Shown: piece by piece, positions 1 to 7,535 of the stretch
Layout of the letters: every line of letters starts with the position of its first letter
How positions within the stretch are numbered: the stretch's first letter is position 1
Source of the DNA: JBAZOJ01 sp041648755
GTDB lineage: Bacteria > Planctomycetota > B143-G9
DNA length: 27,739 nucleotides
Direction of reading: 5' to 3'
Assembly (NCBI GenBank): GCA_041648755.1
Contig: JBAZOJ010000016.1
Location: forward strand, 1 to 27,739
Program-made: the position numbers and the translations under genes
The notes under the pieces: model-generated
What the model was told of the DNA's origin: nothing
The model's database searches: none
What the model saw: only the letters and a program-made list of their open reading frames with translations

Positions 1-99
1 CTGTAGTGCTTGGTCTTCCCGACAGCCGACAGCCTCTCTTCATTGCCGTTCTTGGTCTTCCCGACGGTCAACGGACGACAGCCGACGGTCTTCTTCTCC
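1..99. repeat. Noncoding end with short direct repeats
   Basis: This stretch lies downstream of the radical SAM operon and holds no gene I can support. A 15-base unit reading CTTGGTCTTCCCGAC occurs at 9-23 and again at 51-65. GACAGCCGAC occurs at 21-30 and 77-86, and CGACGGTC at 62-69 and 83-90. The repeats are interleaved, which suggests intergenic repeat DNA, not a clean terminator; no T-rich hairpin is evident. The window edge cuts it, so its full extent is unknown. Confidence 0.5.
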
Positions 100-453
100 C
101 TACGCATCCGAATACGGCGACGCCGGTCGCATCTGATACCGCGAGCCATCCTTGCGCACGGCCCATTGCACGTCCTCGTCGTAGCCTTCGCGGCTGGCTT
201 CGCCGCGCCATTCGGTTTTGAGATGATTGTGATGGTGGTATATGTTGCAGGCATTGCACTTGACCGTCTCGTCAAGGTGCGCGCCCTCGTACTGCGCAAG
301 TCGGCTGCGTATCTGCGCCAACTGCTCAAGCAGGCCGCGGACCTCTTTCTCGGCTTCGGGATTGGCATCAACATCGCCAACGCGGCGGAATTTGATGCCC
401 TCGAACGTCTGCAGCACGTCGTCAAGCGCCCGCAGGCACATGTCGTAGCACAT
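100..453 (-). CDS. Small Cys/His-rich hypothetical protein
   Basis: This 117-residue protein is not one I recognise. It opens with a short helical stretch and a probable coiled coil (about residues 32-56), then has a compact Cys/His cluster: C66-x2-C69 followed by H73, H74, H75 and H77. That spacing would suit metal binding, but no known family is assigned. The start is the ATG at 453, six bases past the TAA of the membrane-protein gene upstream, with GAAAGG as a plausible ribosome-binding site. A longer reading frame from 612 would overlap that gene and is rejected. It is the last gene of a four-gene operon with a B12-binding radical SAM enzyme, so a role linked to that enzyme or to metal supply is possible but is inference only. 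Confidence 0.6.
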   Translation of the reverse strand: MCYDMCLRALDDVLQTFEGIKFRRVGDVDANPEAEKEVRGLLEQLAQIRSRLAQYEGAHLDETVKCNACNIYHHHNHLKTEWRGEASREGYDEDVQWAVRKDGSRYQMRPASPYSDA

Positions 454-458
454 AGGCT

Positions 459-833
459 TTACGCCTTTCTGTACGCCAGCCAGCCGAAGTATATCGCGGC
501 GAACAACGCATCCACGACGGCGAACCACACCCACACCAAGGGTATGCTCGCGAACGCCAGATTGTAGAACACCACACAAGCGAACACCAGCTTCATGGCG
601 AGCGATAGCCACACCAGGTCGCGGATGATGTTCCCGCTTGCGGCCCTCCCCTGCATTATGCCGAGGACGAACACAAAGCCGCCAAGCAGTTGCACGTAGC
701 CCCAGTGATTGGGCTCCGTGACCTTAACAAGTTCGAAAATCCACGGCCCGAACAACGCGAAGGCCGCGCCGAGGGCCACGTCATACACGCAACCAAACCA
801 CAGAACAGACTTCATCGCTTTGTCGCTGACCAC
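459..833 (-). CDS. Small four-helix integral membrane protein
   Basis: The 124-residue product is almost entirely hydrophobic, with about four membrane-spanning segments (roughly residues 8-30, 43-62, 72-92 and 97-118) and no signal peptide or catalytic motif I can identify. The GTG start at 833 is preferred because a GGAGG site lies five bases upstream, directly after the TAA of the radical SAM gene. An ATG six codons in, at 815, is an alternative start. The 11-base gap to the radical SAM gene and the 5-base gap to the following Cys/His protein make co-transcription very likely. The function is unknown. Its position suggests an accessory membrane partner of the radical SAM enzyme or of its product. 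Confidence 0.7.
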   Translation of the reverse strand: MVSDKAMKSVLWFGCVYDVALGAAFALFGPWIFELVKVTEPNHWGYVQLLGGFVFVLGIMQGRAASGNIIRDLVWLSLAMKLVFACVVFYNLAFASIPLVWVWFAVVDALFAAIYFGWLAYRKA

Positions 834-844
834 GGGGGCCTCCT

Positions 845-2170
845 TTACGCGCTATTGCGACGGCGCAGTCCGCGTATTATCTCCATATATTTACGTTTCC
901 GACGGCTATAGCTTTCTTCATCGTACAGGTCACGGAACAGGGACATGAGCCCGTTCTCCAGTTGCAGGCGCGTCATGCCCCTGGGCTCGTAGTTCAAATC
1001 GAACAGCGTCAGCTTGTGCCAGAATGGCTGCGGATCGAGCCTGCCCTCAGCTTCGAGGCGGTGGAACAGGCGGGTGCCGGGGAACGGCGTCAGCACGGTG
1101 ACCTGTACTTCCAGCGGATCGGCGACGCGCACGAACTGGCGCACCGAGTCGAAGACCTCCGGGCCGTCACCGTCGAGCCCGATAATGAAGCAAGCGTTGA
1201 CTGTCACGCCATGCGATTGGATCTCGTTCACGGCCTCCGCGTAATGCGCGAGCTTGGAGGCTTTCCATCCGGTGCTGTCGAGTCCGCGCAGGCGCGATTC
1301 ATTCAGCGATTCGAAGCCGATCAGCAACTGGTGACAGCCAGCGGGACGCAGTCGCGAGAGCAGTTCGGTATCCTCGACAATGGAGATATCCGTTTCTGCG
1401 AACCAGCGCACCCCCAGCGGGGCGATTGCATCCACAAGCTCGCGCGACCAGGCCTTGTCCACAAACGTGTTGTCGTCAGCGAATTCCACAAACGGCCGAT
1501 CCCAGATATCTGACACGGCACGAACATCGCGCATGACGTTGGCTACCGGCTTTTGGCGATATCCCTTGCCGTAGTTCTTCGAGCCCGCGCAGAACTCGCA
1601 GTCGTGGGGGCATCCGCGCGAAGTCACTATCGGAATTCGGTTGTAGTTGGCAGGATCGAGCAGGTCAAAGCGCGGGACGGGCGACAGCGCCAAGTCATAG
1701 GTGCCCGGGCGCTCCTCGCGGTAGCAGGGCTTGATGGCGCCATGCAGCCAGTCGTCCATTAGCGTGGGCCACAAGGGCTCGGCCTCACCGATCACGATGC
1801 TGTCAGCGTGCTGCGCCGCCTCCGCAGGCAGCGCGGAAACATGCGGCCCGCCCAGCACAACGGTTGCGCCCCGCCGCCGGTACTCATCCGCGAGAGTATA
1901 GGCCTCGTAGATCTGCGCAGAGTACGATGCAATGGCAACGATGTCGAAATCAGGCAACTTGCTGAACTTGAGGTCCTTGATGTGGGGAACGTCGAAGTAC
2001 TCGACGTCGATCTCTTTTGGTGTGAGTGATGCAAGGATGAGGAGCGTCAGGCTGGGCAGCGAAGCGATGACGTGGCCGCGGGACACGAATTGCGGAAGGC
2101 TGACCCCGAGCCACGCAAGCTCGGGATGAATCACCCGCACTCCGCTCATCGCTATCAGGCCAAGTTTCAT
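845..2170 (-). CDS. B12-binding domain radical SAM protein
   Basis: This 441-residue enzyme has an N-terminal cobalamin-binding-like Rossmann region (about 1-140; note VVLGGPH at 104-110 and IVIGEAEPLW at 125-134). A radical SAM core follows, with the CxxxCxxC cluster at C187, C191 and C194 that binds the 4Fe-4S cluster cleaving S-adenosylmethionine. This architecture (COG1032-like) is typical of cobalamin-dependent radical SAM methyltransferases and related enzymes that act on lipids, cofactors or natural products; the substrate cannot be read from sequence. The canonical cobalamin-ligand DxHxxG is not obvious, so B12 may be held base-off or not at all. The start is the ATG at 2170, which overlaps the TAA of the upstream gene by one base (TAATG). 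A longer frame from 2287 lies inside that gene and is rejected. It is the central enzyme of a four-gene operon with two small membrane proteins and a Cys/His protein. Confidence 0.88.
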   Translation of the reverse strand: MKLGLIAMSGVRVIHPELAWLGVSLPQFVSRGHVIASLPSLTLLILASLTPKEIDVEYFDVPHIKDLKFSKLPDFDIVAIASYSAQIYEAYTLADEYRRRGATVVLGGPHVSALPAEAAQHADSIVIGEAEPLWPTLMDDWLHGAIKPCYREERPGTYDLALSPVPRFDLLDPANYNRIPIVTSRGCPHDCEFCAGSKNYGKGYRQKPVANVMRDVRAVSDIWDRPFVEFADDNTFVDKAWSRELVDAIAPLGVRWFAETDISIVEDTELLSRLRPAGCHQLLIGFESLNESRLRGLDSTGWKASKLAHYAEAVNEIQSHGVTVNACFIIGLDGDGPEVFDSVRQFVRVADPLEVQVTVLTPFPGTRLFHRLEAEGRLDPQPFWHKLTLFDLNYEPRGMTRLQLENGLMSLFRDLYDEESYSRRKRKYMEIIRGLRRRNSA

Positions 2171-2547
2171 TAGCCGAACACCACCCAGAACTTGAGCCAG
2201 GCCATTATCCCCACTGCAGTCGCGACACATAAGGCGGGGACAGCAAAGAAATGGCGGAATTTCTCTTTCCAGGCGGTCAGAAGGCATGTGATTGGCATCA
2301 GGATTCCCCCTGCCAGCAGGAAGATGAATCCCGCTTCGGGAAGCCCGCCCGGCATATACCCCATCACAAGGGAGTAAAGCGCCAGGATTGCTCCCAGTGC
2401 AATCGCGGAGATGTGCGCTAACCTCAGCATTCTCCGCCGGTATGAGGAATAGCCCCCGGCCCAGTTTTCCTCATGCGACTTCAACCCGATGACCATTCCG
2501 AGAACAATGCCAACCAGTATCAAAATCCAGGGAAAGAACTCGGCCAT
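2170..2547 (-). CDS. Small integral membrane protein, operon leader
   Basis: This 125-residue protein has an N-terminal membrane helix (about 5-22), a basic loop with SYRRR near residue 35-39, and three further hydrophobic segments (about 47-65, 70-92 and 101-121). I do not recognise the family. The ATG at 2547 has GGGAGG a few bases upstream. Its TAA overlaps the ATG of the radical SAM gene by one base, the classic layout for translational coupling. As the first gene of the operon it is probably a membrane partner, anchor or transporter-like accessory of the radical SAM pathway; that is inference from position only. Confidence 0.7.
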   Translation of the reverse strand: MAEFFPWILILVGIVLGMVIGLKSHEENWAGGYSSYRRRMLRLAHISAIALGAILALYSLVMGYMPGGLPEAGFIFLLAGGILMPITCLLTAWKEKFRHFFAVPALCVATAVGIMAWLKFWVVFG

Positions 2548-2708
2548 AGGCCTCCCGTCCGTAGAGATTCAGTTAATTGTACACGCGGTCTGCTGGGAAC
2601 AAGGAGGACGGGCAGAATGCCCGCTCGGGCTTGAGACCGTCGGCCGGAGGCCGGAGGCAAGAAGGAGAAGAGGTGTGAACGGCCGACTTCACATGAAATC
2701 CGGGCGCG
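2548..2708. other. Intergenic stretch with short hairpin
   Basis: This 161-base gap separates the first gene of the radical SAM operon from the end of a membrane-protein gene on the same strand. It contains a five-base-pair inverted repeat (CGGGC at 2609-2613 and GCCCG at 2619-2623) that could form a hairpin in the minus-strand transcript. No run of U follows, so intrinsic termination is doubtful. Near 2640-2656 GGCCGGAG-type units repeat. No small gene is supported here. Confidence 0.35.
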
Positions 2709-3482
2709 TCAGTTGCCGAAAGGGCCGGGTCCCGGAGTTGCTGTCGGGATGTTCGAGATTCCGGGGTCCCGAAAGGACGGCACGAAGAGGCTGGTCGCAG
2801 GAGTGATAAGAAAGGAAACCAGAAAGATCCCGACCGCCAGAGGATAGGCCACCTTCGGTTTCAGGCAGCTCCTGTAGAACAGGAACACTGCAAATGACGC
2901 TCCCAAGTTCAGGAGTAGAACGTCCACGCTGCACTTGGCATACCCCCAAAGCATGATCTGTGGTTCAGCCAACGCCGAGCACAACTGCTGATACATTTGG
3001 CTCACGTATAGAAACTGTGCCAAGTAGAACAGCACGGCAGCGACAATGCATGCCCGCAGGGCGTGCCATCTATCCGGTATGTACTTCAGCGCAATGACAA
3101 TGCAAGCGAAGATCGTGGCGGAGGACAGAATCAGCGCGAAGAGGATGTTGCCAAGAGTCAGGCATGTGGAAAACACACTGATTACATCCGGGCTGTAATG
3201 CCACCCGATCGAATCGTAAATGGCGGCGCTCGCAGTACCCATCCAAATGAGATCATGCCCAAGGTAACCAGCGAAGACGAGCAGAATGGAAACGACCGGC
3301 CTCCATCGAATCGCACAGTAGATGGCCACCGGAAACAGGATATTGACCGTCGTCATGTAGGTGCCGTGAATATGCGGCAGTGCAACGGAGGAACTGAACG
3401 CAATCAGCAGCGCATACAGTGCGACTATACCAGCGTATACGTGATACACGACGCCTCGGTCCCCTTGATCGTGGTCTTGCAT
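2709..3482 (-). CDS. Multi-pass membrane protein, duplicate copy 1
   Basis: The 257-residue product begins MQDHDQ and has about seven hydrophobic segments, near residues 18-35, 45-58, 63-80, 110-132, 143-160, 188-203 and 212-233. It ends in a short Pro/Gly-rich tail. No signal peptide, enzymatic motif or known family was recognised. The start at 3482 has AAGGAT about six bases upstream. The neighbouring gene on the same strand (3566-4300) is clearly a paralog: the first 40 residues and the last 60 residues align well while the middle has diverged. A hydrophobic protein of unknown role; a sensor, channel or membrane anchor are all possible. Confidence 0.75.
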   Translation of the reverse strand: MQDHDQGDRGVVYHVYAGIVALYALLIAFSSSVALPHIHGTYMTTVNILFPVAIYCAIRWRPVVSILLVFAGYLGHDLIWMGTASAAIYDSIGWHYSPDVISVFSTCLTLGNILFALILSSATIFACIVIALKYIPDRWHALRACIVAAVLFYLAQFLYVSQMYQQLCSALAEPQIMLWGYAKCSVDVLLLNLGASFAVFLFYRSCLKPKVAYPLAVGIFLVSFLITPATSLFVPSFRDPGISNIPTATPGPGPFGN

Positions 3483-3565
3483 TGAAATCCTTGCAGGCTA
3501 CGAATCGTCGGCAACATGGCGCGATAGCATGGAACAAACGGAACATACCATGAAGTCCGGGCGCG

Positions 3566-4300
3566 TCAATTGTAAGAAGGCACGGGCGGCAGACTAACTG
3601 TCGGCCAGGGCGGAATTTCGAAGTGCTGCATAGCAGGAACAAACAGGTTTATCGTCGGAATCATCAGAAAGGAAGCCAGGAAGATCCCAATCGCAAGGGG
3701 ATAGGCCACGTTCGGTTTCAGGCCGCTCCTGCAAATCAGGAACACTGAGATGGAAGCAGCAATGTACAGAAGGGGCAAGTGCAGACCATACTGAATGAAG
3801 CTCCAGTGCTCCCCCACCTTGTAGGGGACCTCGTAAATGGACAGGAATGCAGCGTAACCCCAACTGCCAATCCCGATGGCGCCAGCAGTGATGACAAGAG
3901 CCGGAATGACGCTGCACAAGAGGGCGAGGAGCTTTCGCTCCACATGTTTCAGTGAAAGCACCATAGTGGCAAATGCGATCGCAGGGATCAGACAGCCCGC
4001 GCACGAAGCGCACCAACGAAGATACTCGCTGAAATATTCCGGCCACACAACATTCAGACTGGCGCCCCAGATGCTCGCCACGCACCCGAGGAGCACCATC
4101 GCCATGGCCAGCTTAGTGTTCCAGAGCACGGCAGCCAACGCAGCGGCCGACAACAGCAGATTATCAACTGTGATGTATGTCCCCCGGACGTAAGGAAGCG
4201 CGCTTGCACCGCTGAAGGCAAGGGCCACGGCGTAAGCGGTCACAATCCCCAAATAGACGCGATCTGCGATGCCTCGGCCCCTTTGGTCGTGGTCTTGCAT
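3566..4300 (-). CDS. Multi-pass membrane protein, duplicate copy 2
   Basis: This 244-residue paralog of the next gene downstream starts with MQDHDQ at 4300, chosen because that Met aligns exactly with the start of its sister and follows the same AAGGAT site. A longer frame from 4348 would run into the promoter. It has about seven hydrophobic segments and a Pro-rich C-terminal tail. The best conserved block between the two proteins is the LKPxVAYPLAxGIF region shortly before the end. The 83-base spacer to copy 1 resembles the region upstream of this gene, so each copy may have its own promoter. Function unknown. Confidence 0.75.
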   Translation of the reverse strand: MQDHDQRGRGIADRVYLGIVTAYAVALAFSGASALPYVRGTYITVDNLLLSAAALAAVLWNTKLAMAMVLLGCVASIWGASLNVVWPEYFSEYLRWCASCAGCLIPAIAFATMVLSLKHVERKLLALLCSVIPALVITAGAIGIGSWGYAAFLSIYEVPYKVGEHWSFIQYGLHLPLLYIAASISVFLICRSGLKPNVAYPLAIGIFLASFLMIPTINLFVPAMQHFEIPPWPTVSLPPVPSYN

Positions 4301-4359
4301 TGATATCCTTGCGCACGACGAATCATTCGCAAAATGACGCGAGAGCATGGAACAAACGG

Positions 4360-4365
4360 ATTATA
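4360..4365 (-). promoter_or_regulatory. Putative -10 box for membrane-protein pair
   Basis: Read on the minus strand, 4365-4360 is a perfect TATAAT, about 60 bases before the ATG at 4300. A convincing -35 element is missing; TTGCCG at 4384-4379 is only 13 bases away. The matching position ahead of copy 1 (3547-3542) reads TATGTT, a weaker version of the same box in the duplicated flank. Confidence 0.45.
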
Positions 4366-4452
4366 CCACGAGGTGACTCGGCAAGCTCACCGTCGCGCTG
4401 GCCGACAGTGCGATTTTTCGAAGACTCCCGGTCTCCGCCTGCGTCTTACCTA

Positions 4453-4482
4453 TTGGCTCCGACTGTCGAAAGTGAGTATACT
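4453..4482 (+). promoter_or_regulatory. Promoter of the repeat-rich membrane protein
   Basis: TTGGCT at 4453-4458 and TATACT at 4477-4482 are separated by 18 bases, close to a sigma70-type promoter. The expected transcription start, about seven bases past the -10, falls on the ATG at 4489. This predicts a leaderless mRNA. It agrees with the lack of any Shine-Dalgarno sequence before that ATG. Confidence 0.55.
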
Positions 4483-4488
4483 TGGGTT

Positions 4489-7407
4489 ATGAGTGAGACG
4501 ATTGGGCTCGTGTTCCGGTATCTCGACTCCCTGCGGGGGAGGATGAAGCGCCAGGATATCGCCGTGGCGCTGAACTTCACCATTGCCTTTCTCGTACTCA
4601 GCATTCTTGCCGGGGTGGTCGGAGACCACCTTATCGGCCTGCCAGCCACTTTCCGGGCCGTGTACCTTGCCCTCATCGTTTGCAGTGCCGCTGGAGCGCT
4701 CTTTTTCGGGGTAGTGCGCCCTCTGTTCCGCAGGCTGTCATACCCGTACTGCGCCCGTTTCGTGGAGAAGGCAGTTCCCACCCTTGAAGGCAACCTGATA
4801 TCGCTGGCCGAACTCCCCGACCGCACAACGCCGGTTGCAGGCGCCCTGGCCGAGCGCTCGTTCGAAAGAGTATCGCAGATACCTCCCTCCTCCCTTGTCC
4901 CGCAAAAGCCGCTGTTCGTGTCGTTCTCGCTGGTCGGACTTGCCATAGTCCTCTTCGCCGCCTATGCGACCTTTGCGCCAAAGAGCGCATTTGAGTCACT
5001 CCGGCGAATTCTGAGCCCTGCAAGCGCCATTGCCGCGCCGACATCCACAAGAATAGTCGACGTACTGCCGGGCAATGCAAGGGCGCTCGAAGGAAGCCGC
5101 ATCGCCTTCAAGGTCAGGACCGCTGGCAGCGAGCCATCCTCTGCCCGAATCGTCAGGCAGATCAAGAACGTCAAGGAAACGCTGGACCTTCAGCGCACGG
5201 AGACGCACACATTCGAGGGAGTCCTCCCGGCCGCCATGACCGGTTTCTCGTACTATGTCTATGCAGGCGACGCCGTCAAGGGACCATTCCAGTTAAGGAT
5301 CCTCCCCGCGCCAATCGTGAAGAGTTTTGCGCTTAAGGTCACACCTCCCGCTTATACGGAAATTCCGGAGTTCACGGACTCCTCTCCTGTTGTGCGCGTC
5401 CCGCAGGGCAGCACTGTTGTCGCGCAACTTGCGACCACTACGGACATTCGGTCAGCCAAACTGCTCGACGGTCGGCGTGAGGTACCCTTTGACGCAATCT
5501 CCGGCAGATCGGCTTCGCTCGAAATTCAGATCTCTGGCGATCAGAAGTTCGCAGCTTACTACACAGACGTGGAGGGATTTTCCAGCGCTCTGTCCGCATC
5601 GATTTCCATTACCGTCATTCCGGATCGCACTCCCGAAGTGAAGCTTGAACTACCCACCGATGGGGCTTCCCTGCCATTCAATGTTCCCCTGGTGATAAGC
5701 GGCTCGGCAAGTGACGACTACGGCCTGACTAAGTTGGCGATTCTCTACAGATTGAACGGGGTTGACATCGCCCCCGGGGAGATTTCCACTGACAAGCGCT
5801 CCATCAAGGTCTGGAAGAAAATCTCACCGGCTGATGCAGGCTGGAAAGTAGGAGACAAGATCTCAGTGGCAATCACGGCCACCGACAACCGCGATCCCGA
5901 TCCACAGGCTGCTACGACTGAATACCACACTGTGACGATCGCCGAGCCCGCCAGCGACCTGAACCAGCCCGGGAATCCCGCGAACAACCCCGACAAGGCC
6001 GAGGGGGACAAGGCTGAGGATCAAACCGAAAAGGATCCGCGCGACAAGATCGATGATATGAAGGGCGAGGACAAAAAGGCAATCGATGATATCCAGAAGA
6101 AACTGGATGGGCAGCCCAAGGAAGAGGATCCGAACAAGAAGAAGCCCGAAGATCCGCCAAAGACCGGCCCGGAGAAGACGCCCAAGCCCACCGGTACAGA
6201 AGAAAAGCCCCCTACACCTTCGCCTTCTCTGCCTCCGTCGCCGTCACCATCGCCTTCACCGACTCTGTCGGCATCGCCCCGCCCGAGCCCGCAACCTTCC
6301 GGCTCTCCCCAGGCATCCCCTGCCCCGACGGGGTCGGCCGAGCCCGGAAACGGCAACAATCCGCAGCCTTCGACTTCACCTGCACCCTCAACTTCCCAAC
6401 AGCCCGGCAACGGCAACAATCCACAGCCATCGACTTCACCTGCGCCCTCAACTTCCCAAGAGCCCGGTAACGGCAATAATCCACAGCCATCCGCTTCTCC
6501 TGCGCCCCAGGGCTCGCAACAACCGGGTAACGGCAACAATCCACAGCCTTCGGGTTCACCGACACCCTCAACTTCACAGCAGCCCGGTAACGGCAACAAT
6601 CCACAGCCATCGGCTTCACCCGCACCCCAAGGCTCGCAGCAGCCCGGCAACGGCAATGATCCGCAGCCATCGGGCGCACCCGCTCCGTCGGGCTCTCCCG
6701 CACCCGGAAATCAACCCGGCAATGACCCCGGTAACCAACCAGGTGGTAATCAACCCGGCGGTAACCAACCAGGTGGTAATCAACCCGGCGGCAACCAACC
6801 AGGTGGTGATCAACCCGGCGGCAACCAACCCGGCGGCAATCAGCCCGGTGGTAACCAGCCCGGTGGCAATCAGCCCGGTGGTAGCCAGCCCGGTGGAAAC
6901 CAGCCCGGTGGTAACCAGCCTGGCGGTAACCAGCCCGGTGGTAATCAGCCCGGCGGCAACCAGCCCGGTGGCAACCAACCCGGTGGTGGCCAGAATGGTG
7001 GCGGACAGCCCGGTGGCGGGGGCACCAAGCACGAAGGCGACGGCCCTGACACAGCAGTGGCGGAGTTCGAAAAGTTTCTGGACCGCGTAGACCAGGCCAT
7101 CAAGGATGGAAAGATATCTGAAGCCGAGCTTGAGAAGGAAGGCTTGGGCAAGGAGCGCCGCGACGAGTACCGGCGCCTGATTCGCCAAATCAAGATCAAG
7201 CAGATGGAAGCGAAAGGCATGGAGCAGGGAGATCGTCACCTCGAAGGCGGAAGCACTTCGGGGAAAGTCGGTGCAACCGGCCCCAATCGCGAAGACAAGG
7301 CTAAGGATGCAACGGGCTCGCAGGCGACCGGTGACAATGAGACTGTCTCCGGCGGATATCGGTCACTTATCGAGGCCTACCGCAAGAGCACGGAAGAGCA
7401 GAAATAG
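4489..7407 (+). CDS. DUF4175-like repeat-rich membrane protein
   Basis: The 972-residue protein has three N-terminal membrane segments (about 25-45, 53-75 and 143-163). Long beta-rich Ig-like regions follow, carrying a PPAYT motif and a SASDDYGL motif (near 405-413), both typical of large DUF4175-like proteins; the family call is from memory of these motifs. A Lys/Glu/Asp-rich linker and a Pro/Ser stretch lead to six 20-residue repeats (619-738) and then 17 consecutive xQPGG pentapeptides (749-833). The last 120 residues are charged and helical. The start at 4489 is chosen because the promoter ends seven bases before it and membrane segments follow at once; a start at 4300 would read through that promoter. 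The protein probably sits in the inner membrane with a large extracytoplasmic part. Its role is unknown; relatives often occur near MoxR/BatA-type genes, but none are present here. Confidence 0.75.
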   Translation: MSETIGLVFRYLDSLRGRMKRQDIAVALNFTIAFLVLSILAGVVGDHLIGLPATFRAVYLALIVCSAAGALFFGVVRPLFRRLSYPYCARFVEKAVPTLEGNLISLAELPDRTTPVAGALAERSFERVSQIPPSSLVPQKPLFVSFSLVGLAIVLFAAYATFAPKSAFESLRRILSPASAIAAPTSTRIVDVLPGNARALEGSRIAFKVRTAGSEPSSARIVRQIKNVKETLDLQRTETHTFEGVLPAAMTGFSYYVYAGDAVKGPFQLRILPAPIVKSFALKVTPPAYTEIPEFTDSSPVVRVPQGSTVVAQLATTTDIRSAKLLDGRREVPFDAISGRSASLEIQISGDQKFAAYYTDVEGFSSALSASISITVIPDRTPEVKLELPTDGASLPFNVPLVISGSASDDYGLTKLAILYRLNGVDIAPGEISTDKRSIKVWKKISPADAGWKVGDKISVAITATDNRDPDPQAATTEYHTVTIAEPASDLNQPGNPANNPDKAEGDKAEDQTEKDPRDKIDDMKGEDKKAIDDIQKKLDGQPKEEDPNKKKPEDPPKTGPEKTPKPTGTEEKPPTPSPSLPPSPSPSPSPTLSASPRPSPQPSGSPQASPAPTGSAEPGNGNNPQPSTSPAPSTSQQPGNGNNPQPSTSPAPSTSQEPGNGNNPQPSASPAPQGSQQPGNGNNPQPSGSPTPSTSQQPGNGNNPQPSASPAPQGSQQPGNGNDPQPSGAPAPSGSPAPGNQPGNDPGNQPGGNQPGGNQPGGNQPGGNQPGGDQPGGNQPGGNQPGGNQPGGNQPGGSQPGGNQPGGNQPGGNQPGGNQPGGNQPGGNQPGGGQNGGGQPGGGGTKHEGDGPDTAVAEFEKFLDRVDQAIKDGKISEAELEKEGLGKERRDEYRRLIRQIKIKQMEAKGMEQGDRHLEGGSTSGKVGATGPNREDKAKDATGSQATGDNETVSGGYRSLIEAYRKSTEEQK
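6343..6702 (+). repeat. Six 60-base tandem repeats inside the gene
   Basis: Six in-frame copies of a 60-base unit encode PGNGNNPQPSxSPxPxxSQQ-type 20-residue repeats. The period is exact: CCRCAGCCTTC-like starts recur every 60 bases near 6361, 6421, 6481, 6541, 6601 and 6661. Copies alternate between a STSQ-type and a QGSQ-type ending, which suggests growth by duplication of larger blocks. The last copy has a N-to-D change and a divergent end. Confidence 0.9.
6733..6987 (+). repeat. Seventeen 15-base repeats encoding xQPGG
   Basis: Seventeen perfect-length 15-base units encode the pentapeptide Asn-Gln-Pro-Gly-Gly, with Asp in unit 6 and Ser in unit 11. Synonymous third-base patterns alternate in the early units (AACCAACCAGGTGGT, then AATCAACCCGGCGG), showing expansion in pairs. 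The peptide would be flexible and unfolded or form beta-turn spirals. Slippage should make the copy number vary among strains. Confidence 0.93.
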
Positions 7408-7424
7408 CTTCCGCACCAAATAGC

Positions 7425-7453
7425 AAAAAGGGGCGCGAAGGCGCCCCTTTTTT
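7425..7453. terminator. Bidirectional intrinsic terminator
   Basis: AAAAAGGGGCGC (7425-7436), a four-base loop and GCGCCCCTTTTTT (7441-7453) form a strong hairpin with a T run on the plus strand and an A run on the other side. It lies 18 bases after the stop of the repeat-rich gene and downstream of the convergent lipoprotein gene, so it can stop transcription from both directions. Confidence 0.9.
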
Positions 7454-7535
7454 GCTTGGGGAGGGGAAGCTTGGCAAGCGGGAAGGTCGGCGGTGTTTAT
7501 GCGCTGTTCGGATTCCCCGCCTGCCTGCGTTCCAC

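Larger units (their letters stand above)
2693..4367 (-). repeat. Tandem duplication of membrane gene plus flanks
   Basis: Two copies of one unit lie head to tail. Both copies carry the same 3' flank, CCGGGCGCGTCA (2700-2711 and 3557-3568), which also encodes the stop. Both carry the same 5' flank: AAGGAT ribosome-binding site, then GCATGGAACAAACGGA read on the plus strand (near 3530-3542 and 4345-4360). The similarity extends outside both ends of the genes, so this is a duplicated DNA segment and not two independently recruited genes. Confidence 0.75.

Noticed and set aside
962..1513. Plus-strand frame over the radical SAM gene
   Set aside because: It is a GC-codon shadow; the minus-strand frame has the CxxxCxxC motif and good start.
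3063..3485. Plus-strand frame antisense to a membrane gene
   Set aside because: The product is charged and without motifs; the minus strand has a duplicated paralog and coupled flanks.
6343..6987. CRISPR-like array
   Set aside because: Units are contiguous without spacers and are in-frame coding repeats.
6021..7239. Long open frames on both strands over the repeat region
   Set aside because: They have the same 60-base and 15-base periods as the real gene and lack start signals; the repeats simply keep other frames open.
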